Positions 53,998-61,612 of a stretch of 64,000 bases of DNA are shown here, in pieces. The notes under the pieces were generated by a model. It was not told where the DNA came from and did no database searches. It saw only the letters and a list, made by a program, of their open reading frames with translations. The DNA comes from Haloferax sp. Q22. Lineage in GTDB: Archaea > Halobacteriota > Halobacteria > Halobacteriales > Haloferacaceae. The translations under genes and the position numbers were made by a program. Position 1 is the first letter of the stretch; each line of letters starts with the position of its first letter. The stretch is taken from assembly GCF_001482285.1 (NCBI RefSeq), contig NZ_LOEP01000031.1:1-64000 (forward strand), in the 5' to 3' direction.

Positions 53998-54114
53998 ATG
54001 ACCCTTATCGAGTGGCTCGTCATCGCAGTCGTCGTGGTCGCGATTATCGCGCTCGTGGTCGCGCTCGTCGACAACGAACTGCTGGTCGAACTCGCCGGGG
54101 AGTTGCTCGACTGA
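53998..54114 (+). CDS. 38-residue single-pass membrane microprotein
   Basis: Encodes MTLIEWLVIAVVVVAIIALVVALVDN... ending GELLD in segments: one strongly hydrophobic helix of about 20 residues then an acidic amphipathic tail. GC-ending codons and a haloarchaeal-like acidic end support coding. It lies between the antiporter gene and the arg leader, on the same strand. It could be a small regulator of a membrane transporter; unproven. Confidence 0.45.
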   Translation: MTLIEWLVIAVVVVAIIALVVALVDNELLVELAGELLD

Positions 54115-54139
54115 GGAAACGTTTGCGTCGCCGGAAGCG

Positions 54140-54146
54140 TTTAATA
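54140..54146 (+). promoter_or_regulatory. TATA box of the arg leader transcript
   Basis: TTTAATA centred about 31 nt before the leader ATG at 54174, i.e. a transcript with almost no 5' UTR. A second TATA-like AATTTATC (54355-54362) lies about 30 nt before argG itself. Confidence 0.5.
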
Positions 54147-54173
54147 GGAATGACTTCGTAGCGTTTCACAACC

Positions 54174-54251
54174 ATGGCGACTCGCAGCACCTTCGCCACT
54201 TTTGCCCCGCTGCGAGCCGCGGCTGTCCGACCCCGACGACGGGCCCTTTAG
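54174..54251 (+). CDS. 25-codon arginine-rich leader ORF upstream of argG
   Basis: Encodes a 25-residue peptide starting MATRSTFATFAPLRAAAV and ending RPRRRAL. Six of 25 codons specify Arg, three consecutive near the end, four of them CGA. The stop lies in a GGCCC-TTTA-GGGCC stem. The location, before the arginine operon, resembles bacterial attenuator leader peptides that sense Arg-tRNA by ribosome stalling. Whether archaea use this here is untested. Confidence 0.45.
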   Translation: MATRSTFATFAPLRAAAVRPRRRAL

Positions 54252-54255
54252 GGCC
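54242..54255 (+). promoter_or_regulatory. hairpin over the leader stop codon
   Basis: GGCCC (54242-54246) / GGGCC (54251-54255) with a TTTA loop; the leader TAG is at 54249-54251. No T run follows, so if it acts as an attenuator it is not a classic terminator. Confidence 0.4.
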
Positions 54256-54307
54256 ACAATCATCATCTCCTTCGGGACACGTCGAAAACGCTAATCTTCC
54301 ATTTTCG

Positions 54308-54319
54308 TGCCTATAGGCA
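54308..54319. promoter_or_regulatory. 12-bp palindrome upstream of argG
   Basis: TGCCTATAGGCA, perfectly palindromic, 20 bp upstream of the shared arg motif. Candidate dimeric regulator site. Confidence 0.4.
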
Positions 54320-54339
54320 TCTCTACCACTTAATTTCAC

Positions 54340-54356
54340 AAATTGAATGCAAAGAA
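54340..54356 (+). promoter_or_regulatory. candidate arginine operator at argG
   Basis: AAATTGAATGCAAAGAA immediately upstream of the AATTTATC TATA-like box. A near copy lies inverted upstream of argW (57324-57339), differing by one base. Confidence 0.45.
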
Positions 54357-54388
54357 TTTATCTGTATGTCCCCGCCACAGACGAGTAC

Positions 54389-55606
54389 ATGAAGAAAGTC
54401 GCACTCGCGTTCTCGGGCGGACTCGACACAACAGTCTGCGTCCCGATTCTCGAAGAGGAGTACGGATACGACGAAGTCATCGGCGTCACGGTCGACGTCG
54501 GCCAGCCCGAAGAGGAGTTCGAGGAGGCCTACGAGACGGCCGAGGCCCTCGGACTGGAGCACCACGTCGTCGACGCGAAACAGGAGTTCGCACAGCTCTG
54601 TCTCGACTCCGTGTGCGCCAACGCGGACTATCAGGGCTATCCGCTCGGCACCGCGCTCGCGCGCCCGGTCATCGCCAAGGCCATCCTCGAACTCGCCGAG
54701 GAACACGACTGCGAGGGCATCGCCCACGGCTGTACGGGCAAGGGTAACGACCAACTCCGCTTCGAGGCCGTCTGGCGCGCCTCCGACCTCGAAGTCATCG
54801 CGCCCGTCCGCGAGATGGGCATGACCCGCGAGTGGGAAATCGAGTACGCCGCCGAGAAGGACCTCCCGGTGCAGGGCGGCAACGAGGGCGTCTGGTCCAT
54901 CGACACGAACCTCTGGAGCCGTTCCATCGAGGGCGGCAACCTCGAAGACCCCGGCTACGTCCCGCCGGAGGACATCTACGAGTGGACCGACCAGCCGTCC
55001 GGCGAGACGGAACTCATCGAAATCACGTTCCAAGACGGCTACCCGGTCGCCGTCGACGACGAGGAGATGGAGCCCCTCGAACTCATCTCGCTTCTCAACG
55101 AGAAGGCCGGCAAGCACGGCGTCGGCCGCACGGACATGATGGAAGACCGCATGCTCGGCCTCAAGGTGCGCGAGAACTACGAGCACCCGGCCGCGACGAC
55201 GCTCCTGAACGCCCACGAGGCGCTCGAAGGGCTCGTCCTCACGAAGGAGGAACGCGACTTCAAGGCCACCGTGGACAACGAGTGGTCCCAGAAGGCCTAC
55301 GAGGGCCTCATCGACGCCCCGCTCGTGGGCGCGCTGAACGCCTTCCTCGAAAAGACCCAAGAGCGCGTCACGGGCACCGTGACCATCAAGTTCGAGGGCG
55401 GACAGGCCCGCCCGGTCGGCCGCGAGTCCGAGTACGCCGCGTACTCCGAGTCCGCCGCCTCCTTCAACACGGAGACGGTCGACGGCATCGAGCAGGCCGA
55501 CGCGACGGGCGTCGCCAAGTACCACGGCTTCCAGGCGCGTCTCGCCAACCAGAGCGCGAAGAAGCAGAAGCCCGAACTCGCCGCAGACGGCGGTAGCGAC
55601 GAGTAA
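54389..55606 (+). CDS. argG: Argininosuccinate synthase
   Basis: A 405-residue ATP pyrophosphatase-fold enzyme joining citrulline and aspartate. AFSGGLDTTVC is the PP-loop (residues 7-17), HGCTGKGNDQLRFE the substrate loop (about 112-125), and NLWSRSIEGGNLEDP the C-terminal signature. The ATG at 54389 is chosen over 54347 because the PP-loop should start within 10 residues. It is preceded by the leader ORF and control elements, and followed by argH at 1 nt. Confidence 0.97.
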   Translation: MKKVALAFSGGLDTTVCVPILEEEYGYDEVIGVTVDVGQPEEEFEEAYETAEALGLEHHVVDAKQEFAQLCLDSVCANADYQGYPLGTALARPVIAKAILELAEEHDCEGIAHGCTGKGNDQLRFEAVWRASDLEVIAPVREMGMTREWEIEYAAEKDLPVQGGNEGVWSIDTNLWSRSIEGGNLEDPGYVPPEDIYEWTDQPSGETELIEITFQDGYPVAVDDEEMEPLELISLLNEKAGKHGVGRTDMMEDRMLGLKVRENYEHPAATTLLNAHEALEGLVLTKEERDFKATVDNEWSQKAYEGLIDAPLVGALNAFLEKTQERVTGTVTIKFEGGQARPVGRESEYAAYSESAASFNTETVDGIEQADATGVAKYHGFQARLANQSAKKQKPELAADGGSDE

Positions 55607-55607
55607 G

Positions 55608-57074
55608 ATGGCAGGCGAGGACGGCGACTCCGAGGGCGTCATCCGCCGGGACCGCTTCAGCGGCGGCCCCGCCCGCGGGTTCATGTCGAGCCTCGCGGCC
55701 GACGAACGCATCTTCGAGGCCGACCTCGCCGTCGACCGGGCGCACGTCGTGATGCTCGCGGCCCAAGACATCATCGAGTCCGAGGTCGCGAGCGAGATTC
55801 TCGCCGCGCTGGACGAGGTCGAGGCCGCGGGCCACGGCTCGCTTGCCGGCGGCGAAGACGTCCACGAGGCCATCGAGGCCGCCGTCATCGACATCGTCGG
55901 CCCCGACGGCGGGAAGATGCACACCGCCCGCTCGCGCAACGACGAGGTGGCGACCTGCATCCGCTACCGCCTGCGCGAGGACGTGCTTTCGGCCCTCGAC
56001 GCGGCGCTCGCCCTGCGCGAGTCGTTAGTCGAGACGGCCGCCGAACACACCGAGACGGTGATGCCCGGCTACACGCACCTCCAGCCCGCGCAACCGACGA
56101 CGGTCGCGCACTTCTTGCTCTCGTACGAACGGGCGGTCGCCCGCGACTGCGCCCGCCTCATGTGCGCGTACGAGCGCATCAACCAGTCGCCGCTCGGGTC
56201 GGCGGCGTTCGCGGGCACGCCCTTCGACGTGAACCGCGAACTCGTGGCCGACCTGCTCGGCTTCGACCGCGTGATGGAGAACTCGATGGACGCCTCCGCG
56301 ACCCGCGACTTCCTCGCGGAGACGCTGTCGGCGCTCACGACCCACGCGGTCACGCTCTCCGGCCTCGCCGAGGACCTCGTGATATTCTCGAACAAGGGCC
56401 TCGTCGAGCTGTCGGACGACTACTCGTCGACCTCCTCTATCATGCCGCAGAAGAAGAACCCCGACACGATGGAACTCGTTCGCGCCGTCGCGGGCGACGC
56501 CGTCGGGGAACTCACCGGCCTCCTGACGACGCTCAAGGGGCTGCCGCGCGCGTACAACCGCGACCTCCAGCGCGCCCACAAACACGCGTTCCGCACTGTC
56601 GACGACGTGGCCGAGGCGGCCGCGGTCGCCGCCGGCGCGGTCGGGTCCGCGACGTGGCCCGAGGACGAACTCGCCGCGGCCGCGGGCGACGGCTTTTCGA
56701 CCGCGACCGGCGTGGCTGATCTGCTGGCGATGGCCGGCCTGCCGTTCCGCACGGCCCACGAGGTCGTCGCGGAGGCGGCCGCCCGCTCGGAGGGAACGCC
56801 CGACGTGGCAACACTTGACGCCGTCGCTACGGACGTATTAGGTGAGTCACTCTTTACACACGTGACAGCCGAGGCCGTCGAAGCCGCGCTCGACCCGACC
56901 GAGAGCGTGGCGAGTCGCGATTCGGTCGGCGGGCCCGCGCCCGCCGCCGTGGAGGCGACGCTCTCGACGGCCCGCGACGAACTCTCGGACGACACCGCCG
57001 CCGTCGCGGACGCCCGCGACTCGCTCGCGGCGGCCGCCGAGGGCCTCGACGAGGAGGTTTCGAGCTATGTCTGA
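55608..57074 (+). CDS. argH: Argininosuccinate lyase
   Basis: A 488-residue fumarase/aspartase-superfamily enzyme releasing arginine and fumarate. SSIMPQKKNPDTMELVRA is the catalytic signature (about residues 279-296), TARSRNDEVATC (about 104-115) and GYTHLQPAQPTT (about 150-161) are the substrate loops. Length is slightly above the bacterial norm due to a haloarchaeal acidic insert near the C-terminus (AVEAALDPTESVASR). The downstream Arg-rich ORF overlaps its stop. Confidence 0.96.
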   Translation: MAGEDGDSEGVIRRDRFSGGPARGFMSSLAADERIFEADLAVDRAHVVMLAAQDIIESEVASEILAALDEVEAAGHGSLAGGEDVHEAIEAAVIDIVGPDGGKMHTARSRNDEVATCIRYRLREDVLSALDAALALRESLVETAAEHTETVMPGYTHLQPAQPTTVAHFLLSYERAVARDCARLMCAYERINQSPLGSAAFAGTPFDVNRELVADLLGFDRVMENSMDASATRDFLAETLSALTTHAVTLSGLAEDLVIFSNKGLVELSDDYSSTSSIMPQKKNPDTMELVRAVAGDAVGELTGLLTTLKGLPRAYNRDLQRAHKHAFRTVDDVAEAAAVAAGAVGSATWPEDELAAAAGDGFSTATGVADLLAMAGLPFRTAHEVVAEAAARSEGTPDVATLDAVATDVLGESLFTHVTAEAVEAALDPTESVASRDSVGGPAPAAVEATLSTARDELSDDTAAVADARDSLAAAAEGLDEEVSSYV

Positions 57075-57309
57075 GTCCACAGACGCGACGCCCGCGGGTC
57101 TGCTCCGACGACCGCGAGCGACTGCGCCGCGACGACCGGCGGGGCTCCGACGACCCCGACCGGAACCGCGGCGACGACGACCACGCCCGGCGCGGGAGAC
57201 GGGTCGACCGGTCCGACGACCGGTCCCGTCTCCGGCGTCGAGTGAGCGTGGCACCCAAGCTCGACGCGTCGTTCGGCCGATCCGTACTGTCGGCCGATTC
57301 GACAGATAA
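57067..57309 (+). CDS. Arg/Pro-rich ORF between argH and argW, uncertain
   Basis: An 80-codon frame starting 8 nt inside argH (MSESTDATPAG), then extremely Arg-rich: 24 of 80 residues, with runs like RRPRPEPRRRRPRP. The DNA is built from repeated CGACGACC words, and all three frames are open. The +1 frame has the most haloarchaeal codon third positions (SDDRERLRRDDRRG...), while a different shift gives a Thr/Ala/Gly-rich acidic peptide. Possible explanations: spacer, frameshifted gene, or an Arg-codon sensor. Confidence 0.25.
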   Translation: MSESTDATPAGLLRRPRATAPRRPAGLRRPRPEPRRRRPRPARETGRPVRRPVPSPASSERGTQARRVVRPIRTVGRFDR

Positions 57310-57323
57310 CACCCGTTAGAGAC

Positions 57324-57339
57324 TTCTTTGCATTAATTT
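57324..57339 (-). promoter_or_regulatory. candidate arginine operator at argW
   Basis: TTCTTTGCATTAATTT, which on the minus strand reads AAATTAATGCAAAGAA, matching the argG site (AAATTGAATGCAAAGAA) with one base missing. It lies about 56-71 nt before the argW ATG, upstream of a TTTAATA TATA box (57362-57368). Confidence 0.45.
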
Positions 57340-57394
57340 CCGTCTCGTAATTTTCGACGGCTTTAATACTATCCGTCGACCAGCCACGGATGTA

Positions 57395-57574
57395 ATGAGC
57401 GACACCATCACCGCGGAAGACCCGCTGAGCGGAGAGGAAATCGAGCTGCCGGCCGACGTCGAAGTCGGCGAAATCATCGACAGCCCCGCCACGGGCGCAG
57501 AGCTTGAGGTCGTCTCCCTCGACCCCGTGACACTCGAAGAAGCGCCCGAACTCGAAGAGGACTGGGGAGAGTAA
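57395..57574 (+). CDS. argW: Amino-group carrier protein ArgW/LysW without zinc-ribbon cysteines
   Basis: A 59-residue acidic carrier protein. The C-terminal EDWGE is the diagnostic end where the gamma-carboxyl of the last Glu is modified by ArgX. ELPADVEVGEIIDSPATGAELEVVSLDP matches the LysW body. The two CPxCG knuckles of Thermus LysW are replaced by DPLSG and SPATG, so no zinc site remains. It carries glutamate derivatives through the ArgX-C-B-D-E steps. Followed at 1 nt by argX. Confidence 0.93.
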   Translation: MSDTITAEDPLSGEEIELPADVEVGEIIDSPATGAELEVVSLDPVTLEEAPELEEDWGE

Positions 57575-57575
57575 A

Positions 57576-58451
57576 TTGCACGTTGGACTGCTCTATTCCC
57601 GGATTCGCCGCGACGAGAAGCTCCTGCTCAACGAGCTTCGCGACCGCGGCCACGAGGTGACGAAGATAGACGTTCGGAAAGAGCAGTTCGACCTCACGGA
57701 GCCGCCGGAATCGTTCGACGGGCTCGACGTGGTGGTCGACCGCTGTCTGGCGACGAGCAGGAGTATCTACATCACGCGCTTCCTGCAGTCGTACGGAATC
57801 CCGGTCGTCAACTCCCACGAGACCGCCGACATCTGCGCCGACAAGGCGAAAAACAGCCTCGCGCTCGCGGACGCGGGCGTTCCCACGCCGAACACGAAAG
57901 TGGCCTTCACGGTCGACTCGGCGATGGAAATCGTCGAGGAGTTCGGCTACCCCTGCGTCCTCAAGCCGGTCGTCGGCTCGTGGGGCCGCCTGATGGCGAA
58001 AATCGACTCCGAGTCGGCCGCCGAGGCCATCCTCGAACACAAGTCGACGCTCGGCAACTACGAGCACAAGGTGTTCTACATCCAGGAGTTCGTCGAGAAG
58101 CCGGGCCGCGACATCCGCGTGCTCGCCACCGACGGCGAACCCGTGGCCGCGATGGTCCGCTCGTCGGACCACTGGCTCACGAACGCCGCGAAGGGCGCGA
58201 GCGTCGAGGAGTTCGAACTCGACGACCGCGCGAAGGAACTCGTGAGGCAGGCGTCCGACGCGGTCGGCGGCGGCCTGCTCGGCGTCGACCTCATGGAAGC
58301 GGGTGACGATTACACGGTTCACGAGGTCAACCACACCGTCGAGTTCAAGGCGCTCAACGACGCCGTCGAGACGGACGTTCCCGCGACAGTCGTCGACTGG
58401 CTCGAAGCCAAGGTCGACGGCGAGCAGTCGCTGGCGGAGGTCTCGGCGTGA
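57576..58451 (+). CDS. argX: ArgX/LysX: amino-group carrier ligase
   Basis: A 291-residue ATP-grasp ligase attaching glutamate (or aminoadipate) to the C-terminal Glu of ArgW. It starts at TTG 1 nt after the argW stop (HVGLLYSRIRRDEKLLLNEL). ATP-grasp core pieces are YPCVLKPVVGSWGRLMAKI (about 125-143), FYIQEFVEKPGRDIRV (about 168-183) and HEVNHTVEFK (about 250-259). The Arg/glutamate assignment comes from the arg operon context; a bifunctional Lys/Arg role cannot be excluded. Confidence 0.93.
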   Translation: MHVGLLYSRIRRDEKLLLNELRDRGHEVTKIDVRKEQFDLTEPPESFDGLDVVVDRCLATSRSIYITRFLQSYGIPVVNSHETADICADKAKNSLALADAGVPTPNTKVAFTVDSAMEIVEEFGYPCVLKPVVGSWGRLMAKIDSESAAEAILEHKSTLGNYEHKVFYIQEFVEKPGRDIRVLATDGEPVAAMVRSSDHWLTNAAKGASVEEFELDDRAKELVRQASDAVGGGLLGVDLMEAGDDYTVHEVNHTVEFKALNDAVETDVPATVVDWLEAKVDGEQSLAEVSA

Positions 58452-59491
58452 GCGACCAACTCACCGCGGGCGTCGTCGGCGGTTCCGGCTTCACCGGCGG
58501 CGAACTGCTCCGCCTGCTCGACGGCCACCCGAACTTCGACGTCGAACAGGCGACGAGCCGCTCCTACGAGCGCAAGACCGTCGGTCACGTCCACCCGAAC
58601 CTTCGTCACCTCGACCTCCGTTTCACCTCGCCGGAGGACCTCGAATCGGTCGACGTGCTGTTCACGGCGACGCCCCACGGCGTCTCGATGGAGCACATCG
58701 ACGCCTTTCAGGACGCGGCGGACACCGTCGTCGACCTCTCTGCGGACTTCCGCCTCTCAGAGGCGGCGCAGTACGACGAGTGGTACGACGGCCACGTCTG
58801 CCCCGAATACCTCGAACAGTCGGAGTACGCGCTCCCCGAACTGAACCGCGAGAACCTCCCCGGCGCGGACCTCATCGCCGCGGGCGGCTGTAACGCGACC
58901 GCGACGATTCTCGGCCTCAAGCCGCTTTTCGACGCCGGCATCCTCTCCGGCGACGAGCAGGTCGTCGTGGACGTGAAAGTCGGCTCGTCGGAGGGCGGCG
59001 CGGGCGCGAGCAAGGCGTCGTCGCACGCCGAGCGCTCGGGCATCGTCCGCCCCTACGCGCCGACCGGCCACCGCCACGAGGCCGAAATCGAGGAGTACCT
59101 CGGCCTCTCGGTCTCGTTTACCGTCCACGCGGTCGACATGGTCCGCGGCGCGGCGGCGACCTGTCACGTCTTCCCCGACGGCCCCGTCTCGAAGGGCGAC
59201 ATGTGGAAAGCGTTCCGCGGCTCCTACGGCGACGAACCGTTCATGCGCACCGTCGCCGGCGGCGGCGGCGTCTACCGCTACCCGGAACCGAAGTCGGTCG
59301 CCGGGACGAACTTCGGCGAGGTCGGCTTCGAAATCGACCCCGGAAACCGACGACTCGTCGTCTTCTCGGCCATCGACAACATGATGAAAGGCTCCGCGGG
59401 GCAGGCGGTCCACGCCGCCAACATCGCGCTCGGGCTGGACGAGACCGCAGGACTCGACTTCACCGGCTTCCACCCCATCGGCTCGCCCTGA
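58448..59491 (+). CDS. argC: N-acyl-gamma-glutamyl-phosphate reductase
   Basis: A 347-residue NADPH reductase of the ArgC/LysY family acting on the ArgW-bound phosphate. GVVGGSGFTGGELLRLL is the Rossmann site, GGCNATATILGL holds the catalytic Cys (about residue 147), and SGPKG-like residues are replaced by the haloarchaeal equivalents around VSFTVHAVDMVRG. It starts at GTG overlapping the argX stop (GTGA). Confidence 0.95.
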   Translation: MSDQLTAGVVGGSGFTGGELLRLLDGHPNFDVEQATSRSYERKTVGHVHPNLRHLDLRFTSPEDLESVDVLFTATPHGVSMEHIDAFQDAADTVVDLSADFRLSEAAQYDEWYDGHVCPEYLEQSEYALPELNRENLPGADLIAAGGCNATATILGLKPLFDAGILSGDEQVVVDVKVGSSEGGAGASKASSHAERSGIVRPYAPTGHRHEAEIEEYLGLSVSFTVHAVDMVRGAAATCHVFPDGPVSKGDMWKAFRGSYGDEPFMRTVAGGGGVYRYPEPKSVAGTNFGEVGFEIDPGNRRLVVFSAIDNMMKGSAGQAVHAANIALGLDETAGLDFTGFHPIGSP

Positions 59492-59546
59492 CCGCACCGC
59501 CCCCGAACGCTCGCCCCCGACACACGATTTACGCACCATTTCGACT

Positions 59547-60479
59547 ATGACAGGATACACACGCGAGGAACTGCTCGCGGCACACGAACAGCTCGTCGAC
59601 AACGAAGCGAATCTACTCACCGATGGCGGCAAGGAGCCGCCGGTCGTCGTCAAAATCGGCGGTGCGAAGGCCGTCGACCCGCAGGGAGCCGTCTCCGACG
59701 TGGCCCACCTCGTCGCCAACGGCACCGACGTGGTCGTCGTCCACGGCGGCTCGACCGCAGTCGACGAGACGCTCGAAGAACTCGGCGAGGAGCCGACCTA
59801 CGTCGAGTCGCCCTCGGGCGTCTCCGGCCGCTTCACCGACGAGCGCACCATGGAGGTCTTCTCGATGGTGATGCCGGGCAAGCTCAACACGGACCTGACC
59901 GCGCTGTTCCGCGAGGCGGGCGTCGACGCGCTCGGTCTCTCGGGCGTCGACGGCGGCCTCCTGACCGGCCCGCGCAAGTCGGCCGTCCGGGTCATCGAAG
60001 ACGGCAAGAAGAAGATCAAGCGCGGCGACCACTCCGGGAAGATTACCTCGGTAAACGCGACGCTCCTCGAAACGCTCCTCGACGGCGGCTACACGCCCGT
60101 CGTGACCGTTCCGATGCTCGCCGACGACGGCGTACCGGTCAACGCCGACGCCGACCGCGCCGCCGCCGCAGTCGCGGGCGCGCTCGGCGCGAAACTCGTC
60201 GTCCTCACCGACGTGAAAGGCGTCTACGCCGACCCCGACGACGAATCCACGCTCATCGAGACGGCCGACACGCCCGAGGAGTTCTCGGCGCTCGAATCGG
60301 CCGCTGAAGGGTTCATGACCAAGAAGGTCATGGCCGCGAAGGAGGCCCTCGACGGCGGGGCCGCCGAGGTCGTCGTCTCCGACGCGAACCTGAACGACCC
60401 CATCGTGACGGCGCTCAACGGCGGCGGCACGCACGTGACGCCCGGCGCACTGGTCGAAGCTGGGGGGGCCGAACAATGA
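59547..60479 (+). CDS. argB: Acylglutamate kinase
   Basis: A 310-residue amino acid kinase family member phosphorylating the ArgW-bound glutamyl group. VVVKIGGAKAVD (about 32-43) is the ATP lysine segment, VVVHGGSTAVDETLEELG the substrate loop, and LVVLTDVKGVYADPDD (about 216-231) the nucleotide site. About 25 residues of extra N-terminus precede the core. Its stop overlaps argD (ATGA). Confidence 0.94.
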   Translation: MTGYTREELLAAHEQLVDNEANLLTDGGKEPPVVVKIGGAKAVDPQGAVSDVAHLVANGTDVVVVHGGSTAVDETLEELGEEPTYVESPSGVSGRFTDERTMEVFSMVMPGKLNTDLTALFREAGVDALGLSGVDGGLLTGPRKSAVRVIEDGKKKIKRGDHSGKITSVNATLLETLLDGGYTPVVTVPMLADDGVPVNADADRAAAAVAGALGAKLVVLTDVKGVYADPDDESTLIETADTPEEFSALESAAEGFMTKKVMAAKEALDGGAAEVVVSDANLNDPIVTALNGGGTHVTPGALVEAGGAEQ

Positions 60480-61612
60480 GCGGCTTCGTCTTCAACGAGA
60501 AACCCATCGCCATCGAGTCGGGCGAGGGGCCGTATCTCTACTCGGACGACGGAACCGAGTATCTCGACTTCGGCGCGAGCTACGCCGTCGCGGCGCTCGG
60601 CCACTCCCACCCCGCGGTCACCTCCGCGATTCAGGAGCAGGCCGCGAAGCTGACCTACGTGCAGGCGTCGTACCCCGTCGAGGTCCGCACCGAACTCTAC
60701 GAGAAGCTGGCGACGCTCGCGCCCGGCGACATCTCGAACGTCTGGCTCTGTAACTCCGGCACGGAGGCCAACGAGGCGGCGATGAAGTTCGCCCGCTCGG
60801 CGACCGGCCGCCAGAAAATCGTCGCCACGAAGCGCGCCTTCCACGGCCGCACCCTCGGGAGCCTCGCGCTCACGTGGAAACAGAAGTACAAGAAGCCCTA
60901 CGAGCCGGTCGCCGGCGGCGTCGAGTTTGTCAGCTACGGCGACGAGGAGGAACTCGCCGAAGCCGTCGACGACGAGACGGCCGCGGTCTTCCTCGAACCG
61001 ATTCAGGGCGAAGGCGGCATCAACCCCGCGACGACCGAGTATCTCCAGACCGCCCGCGACCTGACCAAGGACGCGGGTGCCGCGCTCGTCTTCGACGAGA
61101 TTCAGACCGGCATCGGTCGCACCGGGTCGCTGTGGGCCTGCGAGAACGTCGGCGTCGTCCCCGACATCCTGACGAGCGCGAAGGGCATCGCCAACGGACT
61201 GCCGCTCGGCGCGACGCTCTGTGCCGACTGGATTGCGGACGGCGCGGCCTCCCACGGCTCGACGTTCTCCGGCGGACCCGTGGTTTGTGCGGCGGCGAAC
61301 GCCACCCTCGACACCATCGTCGAAGAGGACCTGCCCGGCCACGCGGCCGCGGTGGGCGACTACCTCACGACGGAACTCGAAGCGGCCGTCGAGGAACACG
61401 ATCTGCCGGTCCGCGAGGTCCGCGGCGACGGCCTCATGATCGGCGTCGAGGTCAAACGCGGCGCGAACCGCACGCTGAAGCACCTCGCGCTGTCCGAACA
61501 GTTGCTCGCGCTCCCCGCGGGCCGGACGGTCGTCCGGTTCCTGCCGCCGCTCGTCATCGAGGAGGAGCACGCCGACCGCGCGGTCGACGCCATGACGAAC
61601 GTGTTATCATGA
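60476..61612 (+). CDS. argD: Acylornithine aminotransferase
   Basis: A 378-residue class III PLP transaminase. NSGTEANEAAMKFAR (about 84-98), EPIQGEGGINPATTEYL and FDEIQTGIGRTGSLWA are family landmarks, and the PLP lysine lies in ILTSAKGIANGLPLGA (about residue 239). It converts the ArgW-bound semialdehyde to ornithine. Overlaps argE by 4 nt. Confidence 0.95.
   Translation: MSGFVFNEKPIAIESGEGPYLYSDDGTEYLDFGASYAVAALGHSHPAVTSAIQEQAAKLTYVQASYPVEVRTELYEKLATLAPGDISNVWLCNSGTEANEAAMKFARSATGRQKIVATKRAFHGRTLGSLALTWKQKYKKPYEPVAGGVEFVSYGDEEELAEAVDDETAAVFLEPIQGEGGINPATTEYLQTARDLTKDAGAALVFDEIQTGIGRTGSLWACENVGVVPDILTSAKGIANGLPLGATLCADWIADGAASHGSTFSGGPVVCAAANATLDTIVEEDLPGHAAAVGDYLTTELEAAVEEHDLPVREVRGDGLMIGVEVKRGANRTLKHLALSEQLLALPAGRTVVRFLPPLVIEEEHADRAVDAMTNVLS

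Noticed and set aside
54323..55960. 545-codon minus-strand ORF across argG
   Set aside because: Antisense shadow of argG and argH.
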